From Planctomycetia bacterium (GTDB lineage: Bacteria; Planctomycetota; Planctomycetia; Pirellulales; UBA1268): a DNA stretch of 41,703 nt. A program made the translations under genes and the position numbers. Of this stretch, positions 1-7,180 are shown piece by piece. The notes below the pieces were generated by a model, which was given only the letters and a program-made list of their open reading frames with translations, did not search any database and had not been told where the DNA came from. Where the stretch lies: assembly GCA_026401075.1 (NCBI GenBank), contig JAPLNQ010000267.1, positions 1-41,703 on the forward strand, given 5' to 3'. The first letter of the stretch is position 1. Every line of letters starts with the position of its first letter.

Positions 1-1074
1 GCCCGCGGCACCAGTTTCGAGGTGCTTGAATACTCGCTCGGCGTCGACTTCGCACTGGCCAACAACCCCAGCTACCTCGCCAACTACCTTGCGTGGAAGC
101 AGTTGCCCTACCTGCCAACCATCAGGGCCGGCCACTACTTCGAGCCCTTCTCGCTCGAACGCGTCACACAGAACCGCAACAACTCGTTCATGGAGCGGTC
201 GCTGGTCGACACGTTCGCTCCTGCGCGAAACATGGGGGTGATGACCTACGGCAACACGGAGAACGAACTGGCGACCTGGGCCATCGGCACGTTTCGCACC
301 AACAGCGACAACGTCGGAAACGACTCGTTCGACAGCGGCCAGGCACTGACGATGCGGGGCACGTGGCTGCCCTGGTGGGACGAGGAGAGCGACGGCCGTT
401 TTTACATGCACCTGGGCGCGGCCTACAGCTATCGCAAGGCCTATCAAAACCAAGTCCGCTTCCGGAACACTCCGGAAATCCGCAAGCAGCAGCCGCCCAC
501 CACTTTTGGTCCCGTGGGGCCACCGACCCCCAGCAACTACATCAACGGCGTGCCGGGACCGTTCGCCCCGATTTTCGTCGACACGGGCAACATCAAATCG
601 GACCACTTCCAAATCTTCGACCCCGAGTTCGCGCTGATCCTGGGGCCCCTCTCGCTGCAGTCGGAATACGCATTTGCCATCGTGGACCAGACCAAGGGTG
701 AGCCACTGTTCTTCAATGCCTACATGGCCCAGGTGAGCTACTTCCTCACCGGCGAGCACCGCCCCTATGACCGGAAGCTGGGCATCCACAAGCGGCTCGA
801 GCCCTTCGAAGACTTCTTCCGCGTGCGGACGAGGTCGCAGGGCATTCAGAACGGCCTCGGGGCCTGGGAGGTCGCGGCCCGGTACTCCAACATCGTGCTC
901 AACGACAAGAACGTGCAGGGCAACAACCTGACCGACTTCACCATCGGCCTCAACTGGTATCTCAATCCCTACACGCGTTGGAAGTTCAACTACATCCGCG
1001 CCTTCCTTCAGGACGAGCGCAAGGGAAACAGCCTCACCGATATCTACGGCACCCGGATCGACTTCGACTTTTGA
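1..1074 (+). CDS. Phosphate-selective porin O/P-like outer membrane protein (5' partial)
   Basis: The reading frame is open to the first base of the window, so the true start and signal peptide lie upstream; the GTG at 22 is only the first possible start codon inside the window. The translation has the alternating aromatic/polar pattern of an outer-membrane beta-barrel and ends in DFDF, a terminal aromatic residue typical of barrel proteins recognised by the BAM machinery. Stretches such as RAGHYFEPFSLER, SLVDTFAPARNMGV and FTIGLNWYLNPYTRWKFNY resemble the OprO/OprP porin family (PF07396), which is common in planctomycetes. Family members form outer-membrane channels, some selective for phosphate; the substrate here cannot be told. 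The next gene begins 7 nt after the stop, so the two are probably co-transcribed. Confidence 0.8.
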   Translation, partial: ARGTSFEVLEYSLGVDFALANNPSYLANYLAWKQLPYLPTIRAGHYFEPFSLERVTQNRNNSFMERSLVDTFAPARNMGVMTYGNTENELATWAIGTFRTNSDNVGNDSFDSGQALTMRGTWLPWWDEESDGRFYMHLGAAYSYRKAYQNQVRFRNTPEIRKQQPPTTFGPVGPPTPSNYINGVPGPFAPIFVDTGNIKSDHFQIFDPEFALILGPLSLQSEYAFAIVDQTKGEPLFFNAYMAQVSYFLTGEHRPYDRKLGIHKRLEPFEDFFRVRTRSQGIQNGLGAWEVAARYSNIVLNDKNVQGNNLTDFTIGLNWYLNPYTRWKFNYIRAFLQDERKGNSLTDIYGTRIDFDF

Positions 1075-1081
1075 GGGCACC

Positions 1082-1714
1082 ATGCATTCCTGCACCATTC
1101 TCGCTGCGCTGATTCTGCTGCTGGCAGGCGGCCCCGCGGTCGCGGCCGATGCCGTCGTTGCCACGGTGCCGGAGGCGCTTGTGCCGGTGCACGAGGCCGC
1201 GGCAGGCGACGCCGACAAAAAAGACAAAAAGCAGGACGGCGAGAAGAAGGCGACGGATGGCAAGGACAAAGCCAAAGATGGCAAGGACAAGGAGAAGGGC
1301 AAGGACAAGGAGAAAGAGAAGGCCAAGGAAGAGCCACCTAAGTGCATGCACTGCGGCGCCAAGTGCGGCCTCGAGGCGGTGTGCGTGTGTGAGTGCGGCA
1401 CGAAGAAGAAGCCGAAAACCGAATACGAGGCCAAGTGCGACCCGATCTGTGTGCCCCGCTGCAGCGGCCTACCGTGGCCCTTCTCACGCTGCCGTCACGG
1501 TGGCGGATGCACTGATTGCCAGTCCGACGCATGTCGGGCCTGGGTGCGGTACCGCAAGACGCTCGTCAAGGAGACGAAGGACGAGGAGGTCTCCGTGATC
1601 GAGCGGAAGGTGAAGTACGTCTGCTGCCAGTGTGCAGCCACCGGCAAGACCGGCTGCTGCGGCGGCGAACCGGCCGAGCATGGCGGCTGGTGGCCGCACT
1701 GGCTGCGGTGGTAA
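1082..1714 (+). CDS. Exported Lys/Asp-rich, Cys-rich protein of unknown function
   Basis: This 210-aa protein starts with a clear signal peptide (MHSCTILAALILLLAGGPAVAA, cleavage near residue 22). Residues about 45-85 are a highly charged, nearly repetitive stretch built from KDK, KDGK and KEKEK units. The C-terminal half is unusually rich in cysteine, with several CxxC pairs (CMHCGAKC, CVCECG, CTDCQSDAC, CCQCAATGKTGCCGG). That pattern suggests metal binding or a disulfide-stabilised fold outside the cytoplasm. I recognise no family. It follows the porin gene by 7 nt on the same strand, so an envelope location fits both sequence and context. A role as a cell-surface or periplasmic metal-binding protein is inference only. 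Confidence 0.7.
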   Translation: MHSCTILAALILLLAGGPAVAADAVVATVPEALVPVHEAAAGDADKKDKKQDGEKKATDGKDKAKDGKDKEKGKDKEKEKAKEEPPKCMHCGAKCGLEAVCVCECGTKKKPKTEYEAKCDPICVPRCSGLPWPFSRCRHGGGCTDCQSDACRAWVRYRKTLVKETKDEEVSVIERKVKYVCCQCAATGKTGCCGGEPAEHGGWWPHWLRW

Positions 1715-1755
1715 TGGCCCCAGCCTGCACGGACTCATATGGGAGCGAGGAAGGC

Positions 1756-2196
1756 TCAGTCGAGCGGATTCCAGACTCGGTCGAATCCGACGTCCGTAAA
1801 ATCCTTGACGTTCGCCGTGGCGAATTCCCGGACGCCCTGGTCGATGAGAACCATGGCTGTGCGGAGGTCGATGATCTTGCGCCGAGGAAAGTCATGGTTC
1901 CCGGCTTCCTTCCACAAAGCATCGTGAATCCGCAGCGAACTGCCGGGCCATCCCAAGATCATCCAGCGTGGATGGCTGCGATAGGAAGCGATCAGTCCCG
2001 TGGCCTCGTCAGGATTCAATGGTCGCTTCAGAACCGCAGGATTTCGCACCAGCAGATAGAGTTCAACAAGAATGAACTCGGAGATGGCCACGTCGCTGCG
2101 ATCGACCAAGCCACTGAGAAAGTCTTCGGCCCGACGCTGCTCCGGACAGTCTTCGTTTGCGGCGTAGAGCAGGATGTTGGCGTCGATCGAAATCAT
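1756..2196 (-). CDS. vapC: PIN-domain toxin, VapC-type ribonuclease
   Basis: This 146-aa PIN-domain protein is the predicted toxin of a type II module; VapC enzymes are Mg-dependent RNases that cut specific RNAs such as tRNAs. The acidic residues expected of the active site are visible: the Asp in MISIDANILLY, the Glu in ILVELYLL, the Asp in IIDLRTAM, and the C-terminal ATANVKDF block. The ORF track starts at a GTG (2205), but an ATG at 2196 sits 8 nt after a GGGGAG ribosome-binding site and gives the usual PIN N-terminus, so I use that. The RHH-type antitoxin gene lies just upstream on the same strand with a 36-nt gap, the normal antitoxin-toxin order. Length and motifs are intact, so it is probably functional. 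Confidence 0.85.
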   Translation of the reverse strand: MISIDANILLYAANEDCPEQRRAEDFLSGLVDRSDVAISEFILVELYLLVRNPAVLKRPLNPDEATGLIASYRSHPRWMILGWPGSSLRIHDALWKEAGNHDFPRRKIIDLRTAMVLIDQGVREFATANVKDFTDVGFDRVWNPLD

Positions 2197-2232
2197 CGCG
2201 GCCACTCCCCAGGCGACGGTCTCGAGGGCCGC

Positions 2233-2502
2233 TCACCGAATCGACTTTGTCTCACCACGGGACTGATCAATATCGTCGAGGGTGATCTTGTGGAGGGCCG
2301 ACGCCGACAGCCCCTGCCAGCCGGCAGGACGGATTTTTGGCACTTTCCACGCATTGGGACGTTCCGACGTCGATGGATACCGCTCGAACATCTGTTCGAC
2401 GGCCCGGCGGAACGTTTCCGCCAGCGACCACTCCCGCTGCTCGGCGAATGCCTTCACTCGCCGATAGAGGTCGTCAGGCAGTTGAATCTGCGTCTTGATC
2501 AT
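2233..2502 (-). CDS. vapB: Ribbon-helix-helix antitoxin, VapB-like
   Basis: This 89-aa protein has an N-terminal ribbon-helix-helix DNA-binding segment (MIKTQIQLPDDLYRRVKAFA, then a helix ending RRAVEQMFERY). A less ordered C-terminal half would wrap the VapC toxin encoded immediately downstream. The ORF track extends 12 codons further upstream, but the ATG at 2502 gives the standard RHH start and leaves a perfect inverted repeat just in front of the gene. RHH antitoxins normally repress their own operon, alone or with toxin, by binding such palindromes. Partner identity rests on adjacency and on the PIN domain of the next gene. Confidence 0.8.
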   Translation of the reverse strand: MIKTQIQLPDDLYRRVKAFAEQREWSLAETFRRAVEQMFERYPSTSERPNAWKVPKIRPAGWQGLSASALHKITLDDIDQSRGETKSIR

Positions 2503-2525
2503 GATGGAGATTTTACGTCTCCATC
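2503..2525 (-). promoter_or_regulatory. Candidate VapB autoregulatory operator (inverted repeat)
   Basis: A perfect inverted repeat with 8-bp arms (gatggaga / tctccatc) and a 7-bp spacer ends directly at the proposed antitoxin start codon. Its position in the leader of a ribbon-helix-helix antitoxin gene suits an operator for autorepression. The symmetry is directly visible; the function is inferred. Confidence 0.45.
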
Positions 2526-2596
2526 GTTTTTCCGTCAATAAAACTTCCGGCTGCCAACGGGCCTAACAGGTCATGGTGCCGTTGCCAGCATCCTGT

Positions 2597-2962
2597 TCAG
2601 GCTCGATCAGGGCCGGGCTCGGTCATGCCTGCCTGTTCGTCCGCCCGTCGAAAGAGTTCCGGTAGCGGCACGGAGAAGCCGGGCAGGCGGTCGCCCCAGT
2701 TGCGATGGCTGAACTTGATGAACCGCCGATCTGGTGCCGCCTCGGGACGGGCGGCACAGCGAATGCGGATGATGTACTCGCCGGGCGGCCAGTCGGCCGG
2801 GATATCGAGGTTGAGATGCAAGTTCGAGCCGGGCCCGCGCGGGCCGGCGTGAACAGCGAGGTAGGCCCCGGTGTCGAGGCCCGGCATCGACAAGTAATGC
2901 TCTTCATACGGAATGAACTGTTTCTCCTCGAGAATCGCGGTCAGGAACTGCGGGCTGCAGCG
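2597..2962 (-). pseudogene. Fragment of a DUF1592-type planctomycete cytochrome protein gene
   Basis: The frame is open from 2962 down to the stop at 2597 but has no convincing start. Its translation matches the middle of the intact DUF1592-type protein encoded at 16193-18895: DIPADWPPGEYIIRIR here against [16 protein letters not shown] there, then PDRRFIKF against PDRRFIVC. The preceding EEHYLSMPGLDTGAYLAVH also resembles the segment before that block in related proteins. The haem-binding N-terminus, the PSD domains and the C-terminal cytochrome motif are all missing, and a TGA interrupts the frame at 2965. It is a decayed internal piece of a large gene, left between a toxin-antitoxin pair and a broken ATPase gene. 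It is not a recent copy of the intact paralogue, because identity is only partial. Confidence 0.7.
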
Positions 2963-3080
2963 TCACGTCGAAGCGAGGGTTCGAGACAACACGGAGCCCC
3001 GGGAGCGCGAAAGAGTACCGGAAAAGAATGCGATATGGTGCGCTGGAAATTCGCGAAACGGTTCACTGCAATGCGTTCCT

Positions 3081-4298
3081 ATGAGGGGATCATCCTACAT
3101 TTCAAGGGTTTTAGACGAGGAGCTTCAGGTTCTTCTCAAAGCCGTTCCAGCCCTCGCCCTGGAGGGCCCCAAAGGGGTGGGTAAGACCGAGTCGGCAGCG
3201 CGGCTCGCGGCGACCATTCGCCGGCTCGATGTTCCTGCCGAACTTTCCGTGGTCGCCGCCGACCCGAACCTCGCGCTCGAAGGGCTTCGCCCCGTGCTGA
3301 TCGACGAGTGGCAGCGGTTCACGCCGATCTGGGATGCCATCAAACGAGCCGTTGACGACGGTGCCGAGCCGGGCAGTTACTTGCTCACCGGATCAGCGAC
3401 GCCCGGTGACTCAGCGACCCACTCCGGCGCCGGAAGGATCGTGACCATCCGCATGCGGCCGCTCTCCTTCTTTGAGCGGCAGCGGCAGACGCCCGCGGTC
3501 AGTCTGGCAACGCTGCTTGGTGGCGGACTCCCTGTTATCGGAGGACAAAGCGGCGTCTCGCTCCGCGACTACGTCGACGAGATCGTGCGATCCGGGTTTC
3601 CTGGGCTCCGGACTCTCTCGGGCAGGCCCCTACGAGCGCAACTCGACGGCTATCTCGCACGGATTGTCGATGCCGACTTCGAAGAGATGGGCATGCGGGT
3701 CCGCCGTCCGGAACTCGTCCGCCGCTGGCTCCGGGCCTATGCCGCGGCCACATCCACCACGACGTCGTATGAAACCATTCGCGATGCGGCCACGGGTGGC
3801 GAAGGCACCAAGCCCAGCAAGCGTACGACGATGCCATACCGCGATATCCTCGAACGACTCTGGATTCTCGATCCTGTACCGGCGTGGATTCCGAGCCGAA
3901 ACCCCATCTCTAGGCTGTCGCACTCGCCGAAGCACCAGCTCGCCGATCCGGCGCTGGCAGCGAGGCTCCTCGGGGCGACTGCCGAGACGCTCCTTGCCGG
4001 TGAGGAGACCGAACAGCCGGGCAAAGAGCCGTTGGTTGGGACGCTCTTTGAATCGCTGGCCACGCTGTCCGTCCGTGTGTACGCCCAGGCAGCCGAGGCA
4101 CGCGTTGGGCACCTGCGCACCTTTAGCGGCGAGCGGGAAATCGATCTCATCGTTGAGCGCGGCGCCCGGACGGAGTCGCCGTCATCCCGCTTGCTCTCCT
4201 CGGACCATGAATGCCAGGGATGTGGCCACACCGCTGAACAGATAGACCCGCAGGCACCGATCACGGGCTCGTGTGTGCCTTTCGCCATGCGGCGATGA
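3081..4298 (+). pseudogene. AAA_14/DUF4143 ATPase gene broken by an internal deletion
   Basis: From the ATG at 3081 the product has a Walker A motif (GPKGVGKT), a Walker B-like LIDEWQRF and the long DUF4143 middle region, up to HLRTFSGEREIDLIVERG. Intact relatives then continue with a PD-(D/E)xK-like segment of some tens of residues. Here the frame instead runs into RTESPSSRLLSSDHE, which has no family character. The -1 frame from 4163 to 4210 encodes RPDGVAVIPLALLGP followed by a stop, which is how relatives normally end. The simplest reading is a deletion, not a multiple of three, that removed the nuclease-like segment and put the old tail out of frame. The present ORF runs on to 4298 and overlaps the end of dgoA. 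The 56 codons upstream of 3081 in the ORF track look non-coding. Family members are uncharacterised P-loop ATPases often found in accessory DNA. Confidence 0.75.
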
Positions 4299-4914
4299 AG
4301 GCCTCGGCAGCGCGGCGAACGTCGGGTGGCGTCATGCCGGGCTTGTAGATCGCCGAACCGAGGCCGAAGCCGGCGGCACCGGCGGCCACATACGCCGCCA
4401 TCGAGTCGGGCGTGATGCCCCCAACCGGCACCAGCGGCATGCCCTTGGGCAGCACCGCCCGCCAGGCCTTGACGATCGCCGGCGGTAGTTGCTCGGCGGG
4501 GAAGAGCTTGAGAAAGTCGGCGCCCGCCTCGATCGCCGCGAAGGCCTCCGTCGGCGTGGCAACGCCCGGGCCGCTCATCAGGCCTGCCTGCTTCGTGGCC
4601 CGAATCAGCTGCGGGCTCATGTGGGGAGACACGATCAACCGGCCACCGGCGGCTGCCACCTCGGCCACCTCGGCGGCAGAGCGCACCGTGCCGGCCCCAA
4701 CCGTCGCGCGATCGCCGAGAGCGGCGGCCAGGCGGCGGATGCTCTCGATCGGCTCCGGCGAATTGAGCGGCACCTCGATGACGCGGAAGCCGGTCTCCAC
4801 GAGGGCGAGGCCGATACCGATCGCCTCGTCCGGCGTCACCCCACGGAGGATGGCGATGAGCGGCAGCTCGGCGAAGTCACGGTGTGCGGTGTCAGGTTGA
4901 GCCACGAGATTCAT
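4261..4914 (-). CDS. dgoA: 2-dehydro-3-deoxy-6-phosphogalactonate aldolase
   Basis: This 217-aa class I aldolase of the KDPG/KDPGal family splits 2-dehydro-3-deoxy-6-phosphogalactonate into pyruvate and glyceraldehyde 3-phosphate. Family motifs are present: LPLIAILRGVTPDEA at the start, FRVIEVPLNSPEP with the catalytic Glu, ATVGAGTV, and the Schiff-base Lys in ADFLKLFPAE. VPVGGITPDSM forms the phosphate site. The pairing with the kinase gene dgoK favours the galactonate over the gluconate substrate. The start at 4914 overlaps the 3' end of dgoK by 23 nt, implying translational coupling; an in-frame GTG 9 nt downstream is a possible alternative because AGAGG directly abuts the ATG. The long N-terminal extension in the ORF track is a shadow of dgoK. 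Confidence 0.9.
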   Translation of the reverse strand: MNLVAQPDTAHRDFAELPLIAILRGVTPDEAIGIGLALVETGFRVIEVPLNSPEPIESIRRLAAALGDRATVGAGTVRSAAEVAEVAAAGGRLIVSPHMSPQLIRATKQAGLMSGPGVATPTEAFAAIEAGADFLKLFPAEQLPPAIVKAWRAVLPKGMPLVPVGGITPDSMAAYVAAGAAGFGLGSAIYKPGMTPPDVRRAAEAFIAAWRKAHTSP

Positions 4915-5890
4915 CCTCTTGCATGGTGTCAGGAGCATGTGCCACAAGGCCGGCCGCCTCGCCGATTCGCCACAGGCCCAGCGGGCCCGTCTCGTTGAGA
5001 GCCTGCACGTCATCGATGCCGAATTGAGAGAGGGCCAGTCGGTAGCGGTTGCAGAGTGTGGGGTCGCCCAGGAGCGCGATTGAGGGGCAGACAGCATCTG
5101 CCAGCCCGGCAACCACACTGCGAATCTCCTCGCCGATGAGCAGGCCGGAAAGATAGTCGAGCGTCTGCGGCGCGGCGAGCACGCCGGTGAGGAACAGGCT
5201 CCGGGCCGTGAAGAGCCACGGCGCAATCCCCACGGCACCGCTCTCGTGAGCCGACTTCACCCCACGCGTGAACGCTTCGTGATCGAATTCCAAGCCCGCG
5301 GCCGTCACCCCCATCTCCTTCGCAGGCCTGCCAATGATCGAATGGTCGCGGAGCATCGCGAAGAGTTCGCCGGTGAGATACGTGGTGAACCGCACCACGC
5401 GATCCCGCTCGACGACGGCCCACTTGCAGTGCGTGCCCGGAAGCACCAGGAGCGATCGTTCGGCCAGCGCCGGCTGCATCGCCAGCACCCCGACGATCTG
5501 CATCTCCTCGCCCCGCATCACGTCGGGCAGCGGACCACCCTGCATCAGGCCGGGCACGAGATGGATCGTGCCACAGCCCGAATCAAACGCCACGAGCCCG
5601 CTCGCTATCGAGGCTGGGTCGGCCGGACATTCCACATACGGCACCTCGCGCCAGCCGTTGCGGCTCCCTACCATCCCCGCCGCCAGCACCGGCAGCCCAG
5701 GCCAGCGGTCGAGCCACTCGCCCGCGACACCGCGGAAGGCGGCGGCATAGCCGCCCTCGGGAAGATGCTGGATGCCCCAGCCCTCGGCACGCCGGTCGAT
5801 GAGCGTGCCATTTCCGCCGAGCAGATAGGCCCGCAGCGACGACGTGCCCCAGTCGAGCCCGATCAGGGCGGGGTGCTGTGATCTGTTCAT
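4892..5890 (-). CDS. dgoK: 2-dehydro-3-deoxygalactonokinase
   Basis: This 332-aa protein belongs to the DgoK family, which phosphorylates 2-dehydro-3-deoxygalactonate with ATP and feeds the aldolase encoded next. Visible features are the phosphate-binding N-terminus LIGLDWGTSSLRAYL, the Gly-rich AGMVGSRNGW, the block LPGTHCKWAVV followed by FTTYLTGELF, and a C-terminal adenine-region motif, LNETGPLGLWRIGEAAGL. The length is normal for the family. The ATG at 5890 is preceded by GAGGA at suitable spacing. Together with dgoA it forms the last two steps of the De Ley-Doudoroff route; the transporter and dehydratase are not in this window. A LysR-type regulator is divergently encoded 245 nt away and could control the pair. 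Confidence 0.9.
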   Translation of the reverse strand: MNRSQHPALIGLDWGTSSLRAYLLGGNGTLIDRRAEGWGIQHLPEGGYAAAFRGVAGEWLDRWPGLPVLAAGMVGSRNGWREVPYVECPADPASIASGLVAFDSGCGTIHLVPGLMQGGPLPDVMRGEEMQIVGVLAMQPALAERSLLVLPGTHCKWAVVERDRVVRFTTYLTGELFAMLRDHSIIGRPAKEMGVTAAGLEFDHEAFTRGVKSAHESGAVGIAPWLFTARSLFLTGVLAAPQTLDYLSGLLIGEEIRSVVAGLADAVCPSIALLGDPTLCNRYRLALSQFGIDDVQALNETGPLGLWRIGEAAGLVAHAPDTMQEDESRGST

Positions 5891-6035
5891 GCGAATTCCT
5901 CAGGCGTCAGGTGACCATGGTACGACGCGGTCGAGGATCGCGATCGGCCCCTTCTTTCGAGGGGAATGGCCAGGAGAATACGGCTTCGAGGCGGCTTGAC
6001 GGGTTGCCGCATGCCGCTACGCTGTATTTGTTTTC

Positions 6036-6061
6036 CAAATGATGCAAGGCGGCATCATTTG
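6036..6061. promoter_or_regulatory. Perfect palindrome in the dgoK/lysR divergent intergenic region
   Basis: Two perfect 10-bp arms, caaatgatgc and gcatcatttg, are separated by 6 bp and lie 75 bp before the LysR-type start codon. The position between divergent genes suits an operator. Its symmetry has an even centre and does not fit the usual T-N11-A LysR half-site spacing, so a different regulator is possible. Confidence 0.45.
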
Positions 6062-6135
6062 ATTTCATGATCGGACGGGTGTCAGGGAGGGCACGCACCG
6101 CTTTTTCATTATTTCCGGCTGTTTTCTGGGCATCC

Positions 6136-7083
6136 ATGAACCTCAAGTCCCTGAAAATCTTCTGCGACATCGTGTCTCGCCGCAGTTTTTCCCGCGCGGC
6201 CGAGGATAACGGCATTTCGCAGTCCGGCGCCAGCCAGGTCGTGAGCCAGCTGGAAAACAGGCTCGGAGTGCAGCTGATCGAGCGGTCGAAGCGGCCGCTC
6301 TCGCCCACCCGCGAGGGGCAGGTCTTTCTCGACGGCTGCCGGAAGATCATCGACCGCTACGACGCCCTTGAGGACGAGGTGCGGTCGCTCCACGAACAGG
6401 TGGCAGGCAGGGTGCGGGTGGCCGCAATCTATTCCGTCGGGCTCCACCACATGAGCCGCTACCTGCAGGAATTCATGAGCCAGCATCCGAAGGCGAACGT
6501 CCGCCTCGAATACCTCCACCCGGAGCGGGTGCTCGAAGCGGTGGAGAGCGGTGAGGCCGACATCGGCGTCGTCAGCTATCCGCGGAGCACGCGAACCATC
6601 CATGCGGAGCCGTGGCGTGAGGAGCCGATGGTGCTCGCCTGTGCCCCGGGGCATGCGTTCGCCGGCCGCGAGACGATCCAACTTGCGGACCTCGACGGAC
6701 AGGCGATGGTGAGCTTCGATCCCGACCTCGTCATTCGCCACGAGATCGACCGCGTGTTCGCGGCCCATCATGTCGAGCCAAACGTCGTCATGGAGTTTGA
6801 CAACATCGAGACGATCAAGCGGGCGATCGAGATCGATGCCGGCGTGGCGCTTCTGCCGGAGCCGACCGTGCTCCGCGAGGTGGCGGCCGGCACGCTGGCC
6901 AGCGTGCGGATCGACGACGAAGAACTCGTGCGGCCGCTGGGCATCATCCATGCCCGCGGCAAGCCGCTCGCCCCCACCGTGAGGCGTTTCATCGAACTGC
7001 TCCGCGGCCACGCGCACGACACCGACTCGCCATTCGCCGATGCGGCGGAGCCGGATGCGGTCCACGCCGCCGCCCACTCCTGA
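6136..7083 (+). CDS. LysR-family transcriptional regulator
   Basis: This 315-aa regulator has an N-terminal winged helix-turn-helix (MNLKSLKIFCDIVSRRSFSR, then ISQSGASQVVSQLENRLGVQLIER) and a periplasmic-binding-protein-like effector domain from about residue 90 (RVRVAAIYSVGLHHM, ESGEADIGVV, AIEIDAGVALLPEP). Length and layout are normal for the family. I chose the ATG at 6136 because the HTH begins there; the ORF track's extra 23 residues have no family character. It is divergent from dgoK and lies 97 nt upstream of gltB on the same strand, so both the galactonate genes and glutamate synthase are possible targets. The effector cannot be told from the sequence. Confidence 0.85.
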   Translation: MNLKSLKIFCDIVSRRSFSRAAEDNGISQSGASQVVSQLENRLGVQLIERSKRPLSPTREGQVFLDGCRKIIDRYDALEDEVRSLHEQVAGRVRVAAIYSVGLHHMSRYLQEFMSQHPKANVRLEYLHPERVLEAVESGEADIGVVSYPRSTRTIHAEPWREEPMVLACAPGHAFAGRETIQLADLDGQAMVSFDPDLVIRHEIDRVFAAHHVEPNVVMEFDNIETIKRAIEIDAGVALLPEPTVLREVAAGTLASVRIDDEELVRPLGIIHARGKPLAPTVRRFIELLRGHAHDTDSPFADAAEPDAVHAAAHS

Positions 7084-7180
7084 CACTCCCAACCGCCTTT
7101 TTTCAGTCCCCGGTGTCCTTTCAGACGGTTCTGCATAACGTTCTCCGGTCCTCACAGTTTCCCTTCACTCGAGTTTCGCA

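Noticed and set aside
1516-2541. A 341-aa plus-strand ORF over the VapBC region
   Set aside because: It is an antisense reading of vapB and vapC, which have clear family motifs on the minus strand.
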